Positions 8,974 through 19,100 of a DNA stretch of 64,000 nt are shown here, piece after piece. The notes under the pieces were generated by a model. It saw only the letters and a program-made list of their open reading frames with translations. It was not told the DNA's origin and searched no databases. The DNA comes from Haladaptatus sp. QDMS2. Lineage in GTDB: Archaea > Halobacteriota > Halobacteria > Halobacteriales > Halococcaceae. Within the stretch, counting starts at the first letter, position 1. Each line of letters begins with the position of its first letter. Location of the stretch: the NCBI RefSeq assembly GCF_029338295.1, contig NZ_CP119791.1, positions 2,888,152-2,952,151 of the forward strand, in the 5' to 3' direction. The translations under genes and the position numbers were made by a program.

Positions 8974-10251
8974 TTAGAGCCCGATCCAGTCGTCGCGGCG
9001 GGGGAGTTCTGCCTTCGAGTCGAACTTCATCTCGCCACCTTCGACCTGGTAGATGCGGCCCGTCATGGTCGGGCGGCGGTCAGCCTCTTCGTAGCTGAAC
9101 GGTTCTGCGAGGCCGAACACGTCCCAGTCTTGGGTTTCGAACAGTCCTTCGCGAATGTTCGCACCCGCCGAGGGGTCTAAGTCGAGGTTGTTTGCCTCTT
9201 GGATGCCCTTGAGCGCAAGCATCGCGTGGATGACCCCGCGGACGTAGTTCAGGTTCGCCACGCTCGGGTCGTTCATGTCACGACCCTCGCGCTCGAAGGA
9301 GGCTTCGATGGCAGCCTTGCCGTCGCCGCTTCCCTCCATGACCTCGCCGAACGTTTTGAACCCACTCACGTAGCGCACGCCCTCGAAGGTCTCCGGGGAT
9401 TCCTGGACGCGCAGTTCGTCTACGGTGTAGGTCAGCCCCATGACGTTGACCTCGGGGTAGACGTCCTGTCGGTCCTTCAGCAACACCTGCATCGGCGCGG
9501 CCGTGTTCTGGTGGATGAGGTAGTCGATGCTGTCGTCTCTCGCCTTGCGCAGCTGGCTCGTCGCGGAGTTGGCAGTGAGCGGCAGGTCGATGTCGTCGCC
9601 AACTTCGAGGCCGAGTTCCTCGGCGTAGGCCTTCCCGCCCTCGACGGGAGCCTTCCCGAACGGGTTGTTCGAGAAGATGAAGGCGATCTTGCCTGGATCG
9701 TTGTCCGCAATCCACTTGAGGTGGGCGCGGGCCTGACTCGTGTAGTCGAGGTTACCGAAGAAGTTGTACGGCGCTTCCTCCGTGAGCAGATTCGCCGAGT
9801 ACGATGCAGAAATGTAGACGATTTCGTCGCGGGCGACTCGTTGGGACAGGGCCTCCGTGTCGGCGGTCCCCCAGCCAATGATGATTGGCGGCAGGTCTCC
9901 AGAGGTAAACTCGTCGTAATTCTGTTGGGCCTGTGCCACGTCGTAGGCGTAGTCCACCCCGTTGTGGTTGATTTGCTGTTCGAGCAATCCTTCCTCGTTT
10001 ATCCATTTGAAGGCGTCGCGGGACCCGAGTGCCGTCGGACGGCCCACGTCTGAGGTCGCCCCACTCTGGTCGTAGAGGCCGGGAATGGTGAGTGCGTTCG
10101 CGCCGCCGTCGCCACCACCGTTGCCACCCGTACAACCGGCGACGGTGACAAGGCCGGCCGCCGCTGCGGCCTGCATGAACCGTCGTCGGGTCTGATAGCT
10201 GTCAGATTGGTCTTGTGGGTCGGTAGTCTGTCTCATGTGACCATTCATCAT
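8974..10251 (-). CDS. LIV-type substrate-binding lipoprotein (Tat-exported)
   Basis: A 425-residue extracytoplasmic binding protein, first gene of the operon. A twin-arginine signal RRRFMQAA (from residue 22) is followed by a hydrophobic core and a lipobox ending at Cys40 (TVAGC), then a GGNGGGDGG linker, as is usual for haloarchaeal lipoproteins. The mature part has the periplasmic-binding fold of the Peripla_BP_6 group (IPGLYDQSGATSDVG..., then IIIGWGTADTEALSQRV and KIAFIFSNNPFGKAPVEGGKAYAEELG). It captures the ligand for LivH/LivM. ATG 10251 is favoured by an AGGAG at 10257-10261; a second Met follows immediately. Confidence 0.9.
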   Translation of the reverse strand: MMNGHMRQTTDPQDQSDSYQTRRRFMQAAAAAGLVTVAGCTGGNGGGDGGANALTIPGLYDQSGATSDVGRPTALGSRDAFKWINEEGLLEQQINHNGVDYAYDVAQAQQNYDEFTSGDLPPIIIGWGTADTEALSQRVARDEIVYISASYSANLLTEEAPYNFFGNLDYTSQARAHLKWIADNDPGKIAFIFSNNPFGKAPVEGGKAYAEELGLEVGDDIDLPLTANSATSQLRKARDDSIDYLIHQNTAAPMQVLLKDRQDVYPEVNVMGLTYTVDELRVQESPETFEGVRYVSGFKTFGEVMEGSGDGKAAIEASFEREGRDMNDPSVANLNYVRGVIHAMLALKGIQEANNLDLDPSAGANIREGLFETQDWDVFGLAEPFSYEEADRRPTMTGRIYQVEGGEMKFDSKAELPRRDDWIGL

Positions 10252-10256
10252 TATTA

Positions 10257-10290
10257 CTCCTGAAGAATGTTGGAATGTGTTGTTTTATAC
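10257..10290 (-). promoter_or_regulatory. Promoter and ribosome-binding site of the LIV operon
   Basis: Reading the minus strand, TATAAAA at 10283-10289 with the purine-rich CGAAATG just upstream fits a BRE/TATA pair, and AGGAG at 10257-10261 sits 5 bases before ATG 10251. This is the only convincing promoter I see upstream of the eight-gene run to 1999. Confidence 0.6.
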
Positions 10291-10451
10291 ATTTCGGTCA
10301 TCCAACCCCTTCCAGTTCCGTGGATTTTAAATTCTGCCAAACTGATTGACGGATTTACAATTTGGCTACGGAAATCTCGTGATTCGTTAGTTGCACGCCG
10401 GTGTGCGTCCACGGGAAACTTTCTTCAAAGCGCCGCGCGACACACTCTACG

Positions 10452-10880
10452 ATGGACGACGATTGCATTTTCTGTAAGATTATTGATGGTGAAATTCCGA
10501 GTCGAACCGTCTACGAGGACGACCAAGTGCTGGCGTTCCTCGACGTGAACCCGCTCACGCGCGGTCACACGCTAGTCATCCCGAAATCCCACCACCAGAC
10601 GGTCGCAGATCTCCCCGAAGACGTCGGCGAGGCGGTGTTCACCACGCTCTACCGACTCACGCCCGCCGTGGAATCGGCCGTCTCCGCAGACGGGTCGAAC
10701 ATCGGTATCAACAACGGTACGGCCGCCGGTCAGGAAGTCCAGCACGTCCACGCCCACATCGTTCCGCGCTTCGAAGGCGACGGCGGCGGTGCTATCCACT
10801 CCATCGTCAGAACGATGCCCGACCTGACCGACGACGAGTTCGACGACATCGCGGCGGACATTCGGGCAAACGCCGACTGA
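10452..10880 (+). CDS. HIT-domain nucleotide hydrolase
   Basis: A 142-residue histidine-triad protein. The active-site triad is QHVHAHIVPRF (His98, His100, His102), the N-terminal CIFC (Cys5, Cys8) is common in HINT-type members, and NPLTRGHTLVIPKSHH is the conserved nucleotide-binding strand. Members hydrolyse phosphoramidates or dinucleoside polyphosphates in the cytosol. The frame is open 17 codons further upstream, but ATG 10452 gives the canonical MDDDCIFCKII start. Monocistronic: divergent from the LIV operon and followed by a T-run at 10892-10897. Confidence 0.9.
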   Translation: MDDDCIFCKIIDGEIPSRTVYEDDQVLAFLDVNPLTRGHTLVIPKSHHQTVADLPEDVGEAVFTTLYRLTPAVESAVSADGSNIGINNGTAAGQEVQHVHAHIVPRFEGDGGGAIHSIVRTMPDLTDDEFDDIAADIRANAD

Positions 10881-10887
10881 GCCTCCC

Positions 10888-10897
10888 CGCCTTTTTT
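10888..10897 (+). terminator. T-run terminator after the HIT gene
   Basis: GCC followed by six Ts at 10892-10897 lies 8-17 bases after the HIT stop and 27 bases before the next start. Archaeal transcription ends at such T-runs. The context supports it; no hairpin is needed. Confidence 0.45.
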
Positions 10898-10923
10898 GTA
10901 CGATAGCCTGAATAGTTCAAAAT

Positions 10924-11673
10924 ATGGATACGAAGCCACAGTCGCTCGCCCTCGCCGGCGTCACCGGCGGGGCTGGAACGACGCGACTCACAGCCGAACT
11001 CGGGGCGACACTCGCCCGAGCAGGCCGTGACGTCGCGCTCGTCGATGCCGCCTACGCCACGCAGGGCCTCTCGAGATTCGTCGGCGGGGCGCTCGAAACC
11101 GACATCACGGACGTCGTCTCGGGTGAGGCGACCGTTCAGGAAGCCCTCAGCGACCTCCCGCTCGACCTGTCCGGTCGCCTCGCGGTGGCACCCGCACACG
11201 CCACCTTCGAGCAACTCGCCCGGGCGAAATCCGCGGCCGCCGCAGAACGCCTCGCCGACACCATCGGCGACCTGACTCGGGGGTTCGACGTCGTCATCGC
11301 CGATACGCCGCCGCTGGCCGCGAATCAGGCCGTCGCCGCCGCCACCGCCGCGGACGCCGTCGCGCTCGTCGCCCCCGCCACCCAGCGAGGCCTCGACGCC
11401 GTCCCAACCATTCGCGGCCGCCTGCAGGACGTGGGCGCGACCGACGATCACCTCATCGCGAACCGTGCCGATGGCTCCCTGTTCGCGAGCGAAACCGACC
11501 TTGCGGTGCCCGTCTGCGAAGACCAGGAGGTCGAAACACCGACGTGTGCGACCGCAACGACTGGCACGTTCGCCCCGGCCGTCGCTGCCGTCACCGAGGG
11601 CATTTTCGACACCAACCTCGGCCTCGACTTCGAGGAACCGGGCTTCCTCAAAAAGTACACCCGGTCGCGCTAG
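10924..11673 (+). CDS. MinD/ParA-like protein with a non-canonical P-loop
   Basis: A 249-residue protein with the ParA/MinD fold order: a glycine-rich loop VTGGAGTTRL (residues 13-22), DVALVDAAYATQGLSRF (Walker A' equivalent) and VVIADTPPLAANQAV (switch II/Walker B). The deviant Walker A of the family is KGG.GKT; here both lysines are absent (Thr14 and Thr19), so ATP hydrolysis may be altered or lost. The C-terminal third has a two-cysteine stretch VCEDQEVETPTCA and no amphipathic tail is obvious. Transcribed alone from after the HIT terminator. Related P-loop-lysine-lacking members occur in haloarchaea; function unknown. Confidence 0.7.
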   Translation: MDTKPQSLALAGVTGGAGTTRLTAELGATLARAGRDVALVDAAYATQGLSRFVGGALETDITDVVSGEATVQEALSDLPLDLSGRLAVAPAHATFEQLARAKSAAAAERLADTIGDLTRGFDVVIADTPPLAANQAVAAATAADAVALVAPATQRGLDAVPTIRGRLQDVGATDDHLIANRADGSLFASETDLAVPVCEDQEVETPTCATATTGTFAPAVAAVTEGIFDTNLGLDFEEPGFLKKYTRSR

Positions 11674-11719
11674 AAGAACTCGTCGCCGTCGCTCATCGTC
11701 TCGGCGAGGCACTCACGTT

Positions 11720-12032
11720 AGTCGAAACCGTTGCCCCGCAGTACACGTCACAGCGGTGTAGTCACGGTGAGTGTGGGTTTACTCACGAGGACAATCGGAA
11801 TGGTGACGAGTTCAAGTGTCTGAAGTGCGGGAAGGAGTTGCACGCGGATTACAGTGGTTCGAGGAGAAAGCCCACGACTTCAGTCGTGGGAGGAAGTCAG
11901 AACGCTGCGCGGAATGTGGCGTGGCGACTTGTCCAAAACTGGCTCAAGTCTGGTTCTGGACGGGTCACCAGTCAACTGGCCTTGAAGTCAGGAACGGTGA
12001 ACGCTAACGGCGATTTCAACGCCTCCGCCTAA
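11720..12032 (+). pseudogene. IS200/IS605-type TnpB, C-terminal relic with inserted hairpin
   Basis: The frame VETVAPQYTSQRCSHGECGF...FKCLKCGKELHAD, followed further on by AARNVAWRLVQNWL, is the zinc-ribbon and final RuvC part of a TnpB nuclease; the first two thirds are missing. Within the last catalytic block, where TnpB has HADYNAARN, 48 extra bases (11853-11900) are inserted in frame, coding SGSRRKPTTSVVGGSQ and containing a perfect 8-bp hairpin. The catalytic D-containing motif is therefore split. A second hairpin follows at 12062-12082 as the element's right end. Not functional. The frame is open back to 11544 but that part only shadows the MinD-like gene. Confidence 0.75.
11871..11890. 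repeat. IS-end-like hairpin inside the TnpB relic
   Basis: CCCACGAC-TTCA-GTCGTGGG, a perfect 8-bp stem with a 4-base loop, flanked by AAG and AGGA. This is the look of haloarchaeal IS200/IS605-type right ends, yet it sits inside the TnpB reading frame rather than after it. Confidence 0.7.
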
Positions 12033-12061
12033 GTGCGGTAGAGCGGGAGTTCACTGACAAG

Positions 12062-12082
12062 CCCCGACCCTTGAGGTCGGGG
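12062..12082. repeat. Right-end hairpin of the TnpB relic
   Basis: CCCCGACC-CTTGA-GGTCGGGG, an 8-bp stem with a 5-base loop, 30 bases after the TnpB stop and followed by TTGTTGAC. Position and shape match the subterminal hairpin at the 3' end of IS200/IS605-type elements. Confidence 0.65.
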
Positions 12083-12200
12083 TTGTTGACCGTGCGCTCG
12101 ACAGATGTTTCGCAATGTCTGGCGGGCTACAGTCGAGTAGGTCACGACGAGTAGCACGCTACTCGTTTCAGAAATGATTAGTGTTAAATTTATCGTCAGG

Positions 12201-12827
12201 CTACCGGGTGCGGACGGTTCGCTCGCCGTCTTCGGTGAGCGACACGTCCCCGTCGAACAGTGAGCGAATCATCGAGAGCGTCTGGTCGTCGTGTGCCCCC
12301 GGATTGATGTGGAAGTGGGCGATGGCGTCCGCGGCGAACAACCGACCCGTGAGCACGTGTAAGAATTCGTATGCCTTCTCCGGGTCTACGTACTGTAGGA
12401 GCGTCGTGAGCGAATCGAAGCAGACGACGATTTGGGCGTCCTGGTCGGCCCACCGCGTGAGCACTTCGCTGATTTTGATGCCGAGGCCGGTGAGGTCGCC
12501 GGCGCTCGCCACTGTCTGTATCGGGCCCTGTGGGTTCTCGCCGGCCGTACTTGCCGCCGCGGCCGAACGGACGCTGTCGCCGACGTTGATGATGGCGAGA
12601 TCGTTTGGTCGTCCCGCCCCATGGCGGTGCCACTGGGTGAGGCAGCTATCGGGTGAGCGAGAATAGGCAACCCAGAGGACGTTCGTCTCTGCCGGGTTCT
12701 GCGGCGTCAATAGCTCCATGCACGCGTCGTCTGCCGCCGGTTCCATGGGCGGTGCGCACAGCAGCGTGCTCGTCGCCGTCACCAGATCGTCGTGGAGTGA
12801 GTTTCCCCGTGTATCCTTTTGGCTCAC
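12201..12827 (-). CDS. DUF7504 family protein (RecA/KaiC-like fold, haloarchaeal)
   Basis: A 208-residue protein that I recognise as the haloarchaeal DUF7504 type. It keeps the RecA-like strands without a classical P-loop: NVLWVAYSRSPDSCLTQW, then DLAIINVGDSVRSAA, then DAQIVVCFDSLTTLLQYVDPEKAYEFLHVLTGRL and AIAHFHINPGAHDDQT. CFDSLTTLLQY is the Walker B-like strand. Such proteins are thought to be signalling relatives of KaiC/Rad55, but no function is established. The gene stands alone, between the TnpB relic and the mcm operon tail. Start at ATG 12827. Confidence 0.6.
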   Translation of the reverse strand: MSQKDTRGNSLHDDLVTATSTLLCAPPMEPAADDACMELLTPQNPAETNVLWVAYSRSPDSCLTQWHRHGAGRPNDLAIINVGDSVRSAAAASTAGENPQGPIQTVASAGDLTGLGIKISEVLTRWADQDAQIVVCFDSLTTLLQYVDPEKAYEFLHVLTGRLFAADAIAHFHINPGAHDDQTLSMIRSLFDGDVSLTEDGERTVRTR

Positions 12828-12903
12828 ACTCGTTCACTCTACCATACGCGGGAACAGATAAAATCGTTGTGGTGATTCAGAGAGTCTTTATTTCTGATTC
12901 ATA

Positions 12904-13184
12904 TCATGCAGGATCAACGGGCTCGACGGTAAACGAAGCCGGATTTCCGTGCAGCTCGACGATTTGCTGTCGCGCTTCCTTTCGGGAGGTTGCCACGACG
13001 ATGAGGCCGTCTACCGTGCCGTCGCCGCTCGCGTGATAGGGGCGAGCGCATCATCCGCGAACTCGGTCGCGTAGGTCTGGAGGACGCCGCGAACGCGCCG
13101 CTCCATGCTCGCGAGGTCCGTCTCACCCTGCTCAAAGGTAGCCAGCGCGTCCTCAATGTTCCGCAGGGCAGAAATCCGGTCCAT
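12904..13184 (-). pseudogene. Small haloarchaeal protein downstream of mcm, single frameshift
   Basis: Starting at ATG 13184, directly after the mcm stop with no gap, the frame reads MDRISALRNIEDALATF...TYATEFADDALA and then runs into a stop. Shifting by one base at the C-run near 13033-13036 restores YHASGDGTVDGLIVVATSRKEARQQIVELHG...VDPA ending at 12904. The combined protein of about 93 residues is a coherent acidic alpha/beta protein. I know small proteins of this kind next to mcm in other haloarchaea but have no function. A missing C in a CCCC run is the simplest explanation, so either a recent mutation or a sequencing error. Confidence 0.6.
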
Positions 13185-16100
13185 CTACGTCGTCCGAAGG
13201 TGGTCGGTGCGCGGTTCGTACACCTCGCCTTTCTGTTTGAGCTTCTCGATTTCGTGTTCGGCCTTCGAGTGGTCCATCCCGATTTCCTCCGCCCGGTCTA
13301 ACACCACGTCGATTGGCGCACCGTCCTCGTATTCGTCTTCGATTTCCTTGATGAGGTTCTTGATGTTCTTCACGCGGTCGCGCTGGGTCTTCGAGCGGCC
13401 CGTCTCGACCACGTCGGCGTCGAACTGCCCGGTCTCCGGGTCGACCCCGATGTCCTGGAGACACGACCGGACGAGTTCGATGACCCGCTCTGCGTCCTCT
13501 GTTTCGACGGTGTCAGAGAGGCGAACCCGCGCGCTCGCCTCAGAGAGCCGGACGAGCCCCTCGAGTTTACGGGCGGTCACGGGAACCGGGGCGTCCTCGT
13601 CTGCACCCTTCGACCGCAGGTCCACGTAGAAGTCACGGATGGCCTGTTTGGCCTCGTCACTCATCGTCGGATAACACGTGCGTTTGGAGAACGCGATGTA
13701 CTTGCGGAGCAACTCGGCGTCGATGACGGGCGCCACCTCCTCGGTCACCTCGTTTACCTGCTGTTCGGTGAAGTTAGAGGAGTTCGTGTGCGTGCGGTGG
13801 GTGTGCAACTCGCCTGCGTAGTTCGTCCGCAGGATGTGCTCTGCGAGTTCTGTGTCCTTCTCCGCGTCCGGCTTGTCCGTCACCGTGAAGATGAGGTCGA
13901 ACCGGGAGATGAGCGCCGGTTCGAGTTCGATTTGCTCCCCGATTGGCTCGTACGGGTCGAACCGGCCGTACTTCGGGTTCGCCGCACCGAGCAGCGAACA
14001 CCGCGATTTGAGCGTCGCGTTGATGCCTGCCTTGGAAACCGAAATTGAGTTGTGGAGCACAACTCCCTGACTGACGAACGTATTGGTTGGCTCAACAGTC
14101 ACGTCGTACACCCACGCTGTTTCGTACTCACCGGCGTTCGGAACGACCTCTACATCCGTGACACGATAGTACCGGAGTTCACATCCCGCTTCTAGTTCGC
14201 AAATTCGCTGTTCAGCTTCTTCGAGAGCTTGTTGCACAGTTGCGTGTGCACGGTTCGTCAGTTGTTCACGCGTTTGCTCGTCATAGCCACCCGCCTCTGC
14301 GTAGTGAACAGTGCTCGTCGTCACGCCGTCCAATCGTTCGGCGAGTTGACGGCCGGACCAGTTGATTGTCGTCCGAATCGTAGCGAGAGTAGTTGCGTTT
14401 TCGAGTTCTTGTTCGACCACTTTTACGCGATCGCGAATCTCTGCAATCTCCTCCTGCACGGTTTCCACCCGAATGCCGAATCCTTCATCGAGCGTCGGAC
14501 GGAACTTCCCGGTGAGATTGAGACCGACGAGTTTCCGAAGGCTGCGAATCTCTCGTGCCACGTCTGTTGGCAAGACGTCATGGTGTCTCGGAGTGGCGTC
14601 GCTTCGGTCTGCAAACGCGACAGCATCGTCGTATCGGTCGTCTGTTGGTTCGACTACCGCATCGACGAATTGCCGGATTGAATCGCCCATCACGTACACT
14701 TTCCACGAATTTTCGGCGATATCGTGGTGGATACGGGAGCCAACGCCTATCTTCGCAAGCGCATCCGCGTAGTCTTCTGCGAGCCCTTCTGACGCCGTCG
14801 AAAATGACATGGCTTCACTTTCGACCCCACCGTCACCGGCGAATACACCGACCAGGAACCGGCGAATGTGTTCCTCTGACGCTCCGAGCACCTTCGCTGG
14901 AATTCGCTTGTCGCGGGCCGTGTGCATGAACTCGGGGAAGTTCGCCTCAAACCACCGGTACAGTTTGGTTGAAACCCACCGCTTTGTCACTGTTCCTGCG
15001 GCATTCACTGCGTCGGTACTTTCGATCGCAAACGTGCTTCGTGCGAGTGTCGCTGCCCGTTCGAGTAATCGTTGATCCTGATTTGAGAATCCGATTTCGT
15101 GGCTGGAGCCAGCATACGAGTGCCCCTCGGCAACAAGGAGTCCAAGAAGCTCCGCGAGGTCTGGCGTAAGTGACTCGGGAAGTCGTACATCTTTCTCATT
15201 CCCCTGTACTGGCTCGTCAACTAGCGTGACACCAGCCGCAGAGTTTGGGAGTTTTCGTGGTGCTGGGACGAAATCACCGGCCGAAATGTCTTGCGCTTCG
15301 ACCGTCTCAACGTCACTTCCTGCGACGAACATTGGATGTTCCGGCGTAACCATCACCTCTCGTCCGTTCGAAAACCGCACTCTCACGAACTCGTCGGGTG
15401 CCTCGTGGCGGCTGACTCGGTCAACAGGGTGTTTCGTCGTCTTATTCGACTCGAAATCAACAGAATGGACTTGCGTATCGTCGACCGAAATAATCTCACA
15501 GTTAATTCCATCGACGACTGCATCTGGATTGGCTGCCATCTTGGAATCAACAAACTCGCCGATTTTCACGCGTCGTCCATCAGCAAGCAAAATCTCTGAA
15601 TTTGGGTGATATGACTGCTGTTCCAGCGCTTCGTGCATCGCAGAGCGGTCTTCCGATCGCATCTTATCGAGTTCGTCCACTGCAGCAATTCCTTTGTCTG
15701 CGAGGACGAGCGCACCTGCTTCGAGCGTCCACTGCTGGCCGTCACCGAAGTCGTCGCGCACCGCAGCGGCGGTGTTGTGCGTCACCACACCGTTCCCGAT
15801 GAAGTTGTGCGTTTCAGGAACTGTGAGGTCAAACACTTCTTTCGTACCTACATCTGCCGCTTCGACGACGCGGTCCCAGCAGAGACTGGCGTCAACGACT
15901 TCGCGGACAAGGGGTTCTGCGTGTCCGAGGTCAACGTCTTCGAGTATCGCTCTGGCGCGCTCACGGCCTGGATTGTCCCCGCGTGTCACGTTGGTGTGGT
16001 ACGCACCACCAGCGCCGTCAGTAGCGACGAGTGCCGACCCCACTGGAATCGTCTCTCCGCGTCTTGTCGCGCCGTTGGTGATCTTTTCGAGCGACGCTTG

Positions 16101-19100
16101 CTTTGGTGTGACCTCGAAACCGATGGTCGCGGCGTAGCGGTCGATATTCGAACCGTATATCTCGACGAAATGCTGCACGTGCTTGGACTCAATAGTCTGG
16201 CCATCGGCTAACGTATACGTTCCACGTCGATCGCGTTCCCGTCGTCGTGCGCGGACGCCATAGGTCTCTAGCATCAGCTGAACCTGTTCGGCCAACCCTT
16301 CGCTGATCGTTGAGAGAAGGATACTGGACCCACCGTTTTCACGGACTGAGACGGCTCCGTCCGCGTCCATCAGTCCTCGAAGGAATGCGTTGGCGTGCTC
16401 TGCTGTCGTGAGCTCAGGTGCCAGTTCGAGGTTGGCTTTTGGCGTCTCCATCCCAGCATTGGCGAAAAGGCGTGCAATCGTTGCGCTGTTAACCCTTATA
16501 CACGAAACACGGCCTTCCTGTCGTTCGATGCTTGGGTGCTTATCGAACTTCTCGGCGAAGATAGTTGCTGCCCGCTTTAGTACCTCCTCATCGCTATTAG
16601 AGAGCCGAATTAATCCCCGATTCCCGCGCCGGCGGTCCAGAGAGATATCACCGTCGCCAAAGACGAGTCCAAGAAGATACATGAGTTCCTCGTCGAACGT
16701 TTTTGGCACGGTGATGCTGTCACCATGTCGAATCATGAGGCGATCGAATGTGATATCTTCACGAGTCATCCCAACCGCATCGAGCATCGTGTCGAGTTTT
16801 GAAAGAGGGACGTGTCGGTTTCTGAGGGAGTCATAGATGAAGTCCTCTGAGAGGCCCAGTGTTGTCGCTGCTCCACGAAGGTGGCCAAACTCTGTGCAGA
16901 GGGCCGCACGAATCGTCTCAACTGATTCGTCGGTCAACTTCACTTTCTCGGTGGTGAGTTCGAGGAGTTTCCGAACCGGGATCTCGGTTCGCTCGAAGTC
17001 CCTGTACTTTGGAATCGCGACGTAATCTCCCGGCCCAATATCTGAAATCTTGACCCACTCCATACCGTGTTCGCCGCACGTCAAGAGTGGCGTGTTCTCG
17101 GATGCAGTAAGCGACTTTCCGTGGGCGGTTTCGATGCGTCTGCAGGGCTTTTCTGGCATCCGCCAGACGTGCGATGAAGCGCGTTCATCTACCACACCGG
17201 TTCTGCGGTCGAACGTTTGTAAACCAATAGCTTTCAGTGCGCTCGTCTCTTCTGTCACCGGTTCAGGGTGTTCGTCAATCGCAAGATTCCGAATCTCCTG
17301 GAATCCGTTTTCGGTGTGGATTCGCGTGTCACCAGTCACACAGAGACCCGCAGAGGACGAACCCTTGCCCGAGGTGTAGACCGACCGCGGTGCGATGTTT
17401 CGAATGTACTGGAGCATCGCGGAGTTGTGCGACACAATGTTGTTCGTCAGGTAGTTGTGAGTCCCCTCAATTTCCAGGTCGTACACCCATTCATAATCTG
17501 GTTCAGCAATTTCGATGGACTCGATTTGTTCCCACCGGATGTCTCCCTCGACAAGTTGCTTGAGCGCGTGTATCTCATCAGCGACTGCTATTCCGTCTTC
17601 AATTCGCTCGTTTATCACTGCACGCGCTCCGGACACATAGCCGCCGTCTGCGATGACTTCGTTTCGCTCGTGAAGGCTCACTGTCCGCTGTGAAACGCCA
17701 ACGTCGTCAGCAATTGCCTGCTGTGAGATGTTCAGATCGGTGCGTGCTGTTTTGAGGCTCTCCCATTCCGGTTGGAGATTCTGCTTGAGCGCGTAGAGTT
17801 CATCTAATCGGCTTTCGAACGCCGTAATGACTGACCGGAGCGCCTCACGGGAGGGGTTTCTGTCACCGCGTTCGTAGTGCTGGTAGGTTGACCGAGGAAC
17901 ACCGCAGTCGAACTGTGACAGTGCTAATGCGGTACGTATCTCCTGTAGCTGCTCTCCAATATCCGGAATCACATCGACGTTGGTATTCTCTGGTACGTCG
18001 GCAAATGCCTGTGATGCAACGGTTTTTCGCTCGGTTACGAATCCAACTTGTTCAACATACTCACTGAAGTCCGAACCACTGATTCGGAGCCGGAAACTCT
18101 CGTTGTGTCGTGGTTTCAAGTGAGCGCCAATACCGATCGACGCGAGCAACGACTTCACGCCCTCTAACAGCTTACGACTCATCGAACTGACCGTAATCTC
18201 TCGCTGCGTGGTTGAAACGTGGCCTTCGGCCTCAACATAGGCTTTCAGGAACGCTGCTTTCACTTCCGGACTTGTGCTGAACAGCGCCTGTGGAACGTGC
18301 TGTTCTGCAGATCGGTTGAGGATGGCAGGCTCCAGATTTTCGAGGAAGCTTACAAACTCACTAGCTGAACAGACAACTTCTCGCGCCTGTTCATCTGGGC
18401 GTCCTTCGCGTTCAGACCACGTCAGTCCTAATCGCTCGAACCCGTCGGCGACGTCGTCGAGAATCTCGCGGTCGTTGTTCGTGATGGTGACCGAGCCGCT
18501 GTGCTCGTCATTTCGGTACACGTGACCCTCTGCGATGATGTAGCCAATGAGCCGCGCAAGTGACGGCGTCCAGGTTTCTGGGAGGGACAGACGAACGGCA
18601 TTGTTCGCTCTCGACCGTCGATAGTCGACGGAAAGTGTATCGTCCCACGTGGTTGGTATGTGCCGAGGTGTCGCGATAAATTGCCCTTCGGAGAGCGTTT
18701 CTGCCTTGCGAGCCGAGAATCTGCCATCCGACTGCACAAACAATGGGTGGGACGGAGTCACCTCTATCTCGCTTCCGCTCGCGGTTTGGATGCGATACAT
18801 CCGATCAGGTGCTTCGCGCTTCCAGACTTTCGTGGCTCGCTTTTGCGTCAGGGTTCCGTCTAAATCGACCGAAGGGACTGGGAAATCAACCGCTTGGTAC
18901 ACACCGTCGTCAATTGGTTTCGGATCCGTGAGATTTGACTCGACCAGCTCTCGAATCGTTACCTCTGTGCCGTCTGCGAGCGTGACTTTTGTATCGCCTT
19001 TGACGCACTTCCCGGTCCCTGGGTCACCGATGAGGAGCATGTGCAGGTCGCCACGAATCCGCGACCCGTCGGGGAGGTGTTTGGTCACGCCAGAGAACAA

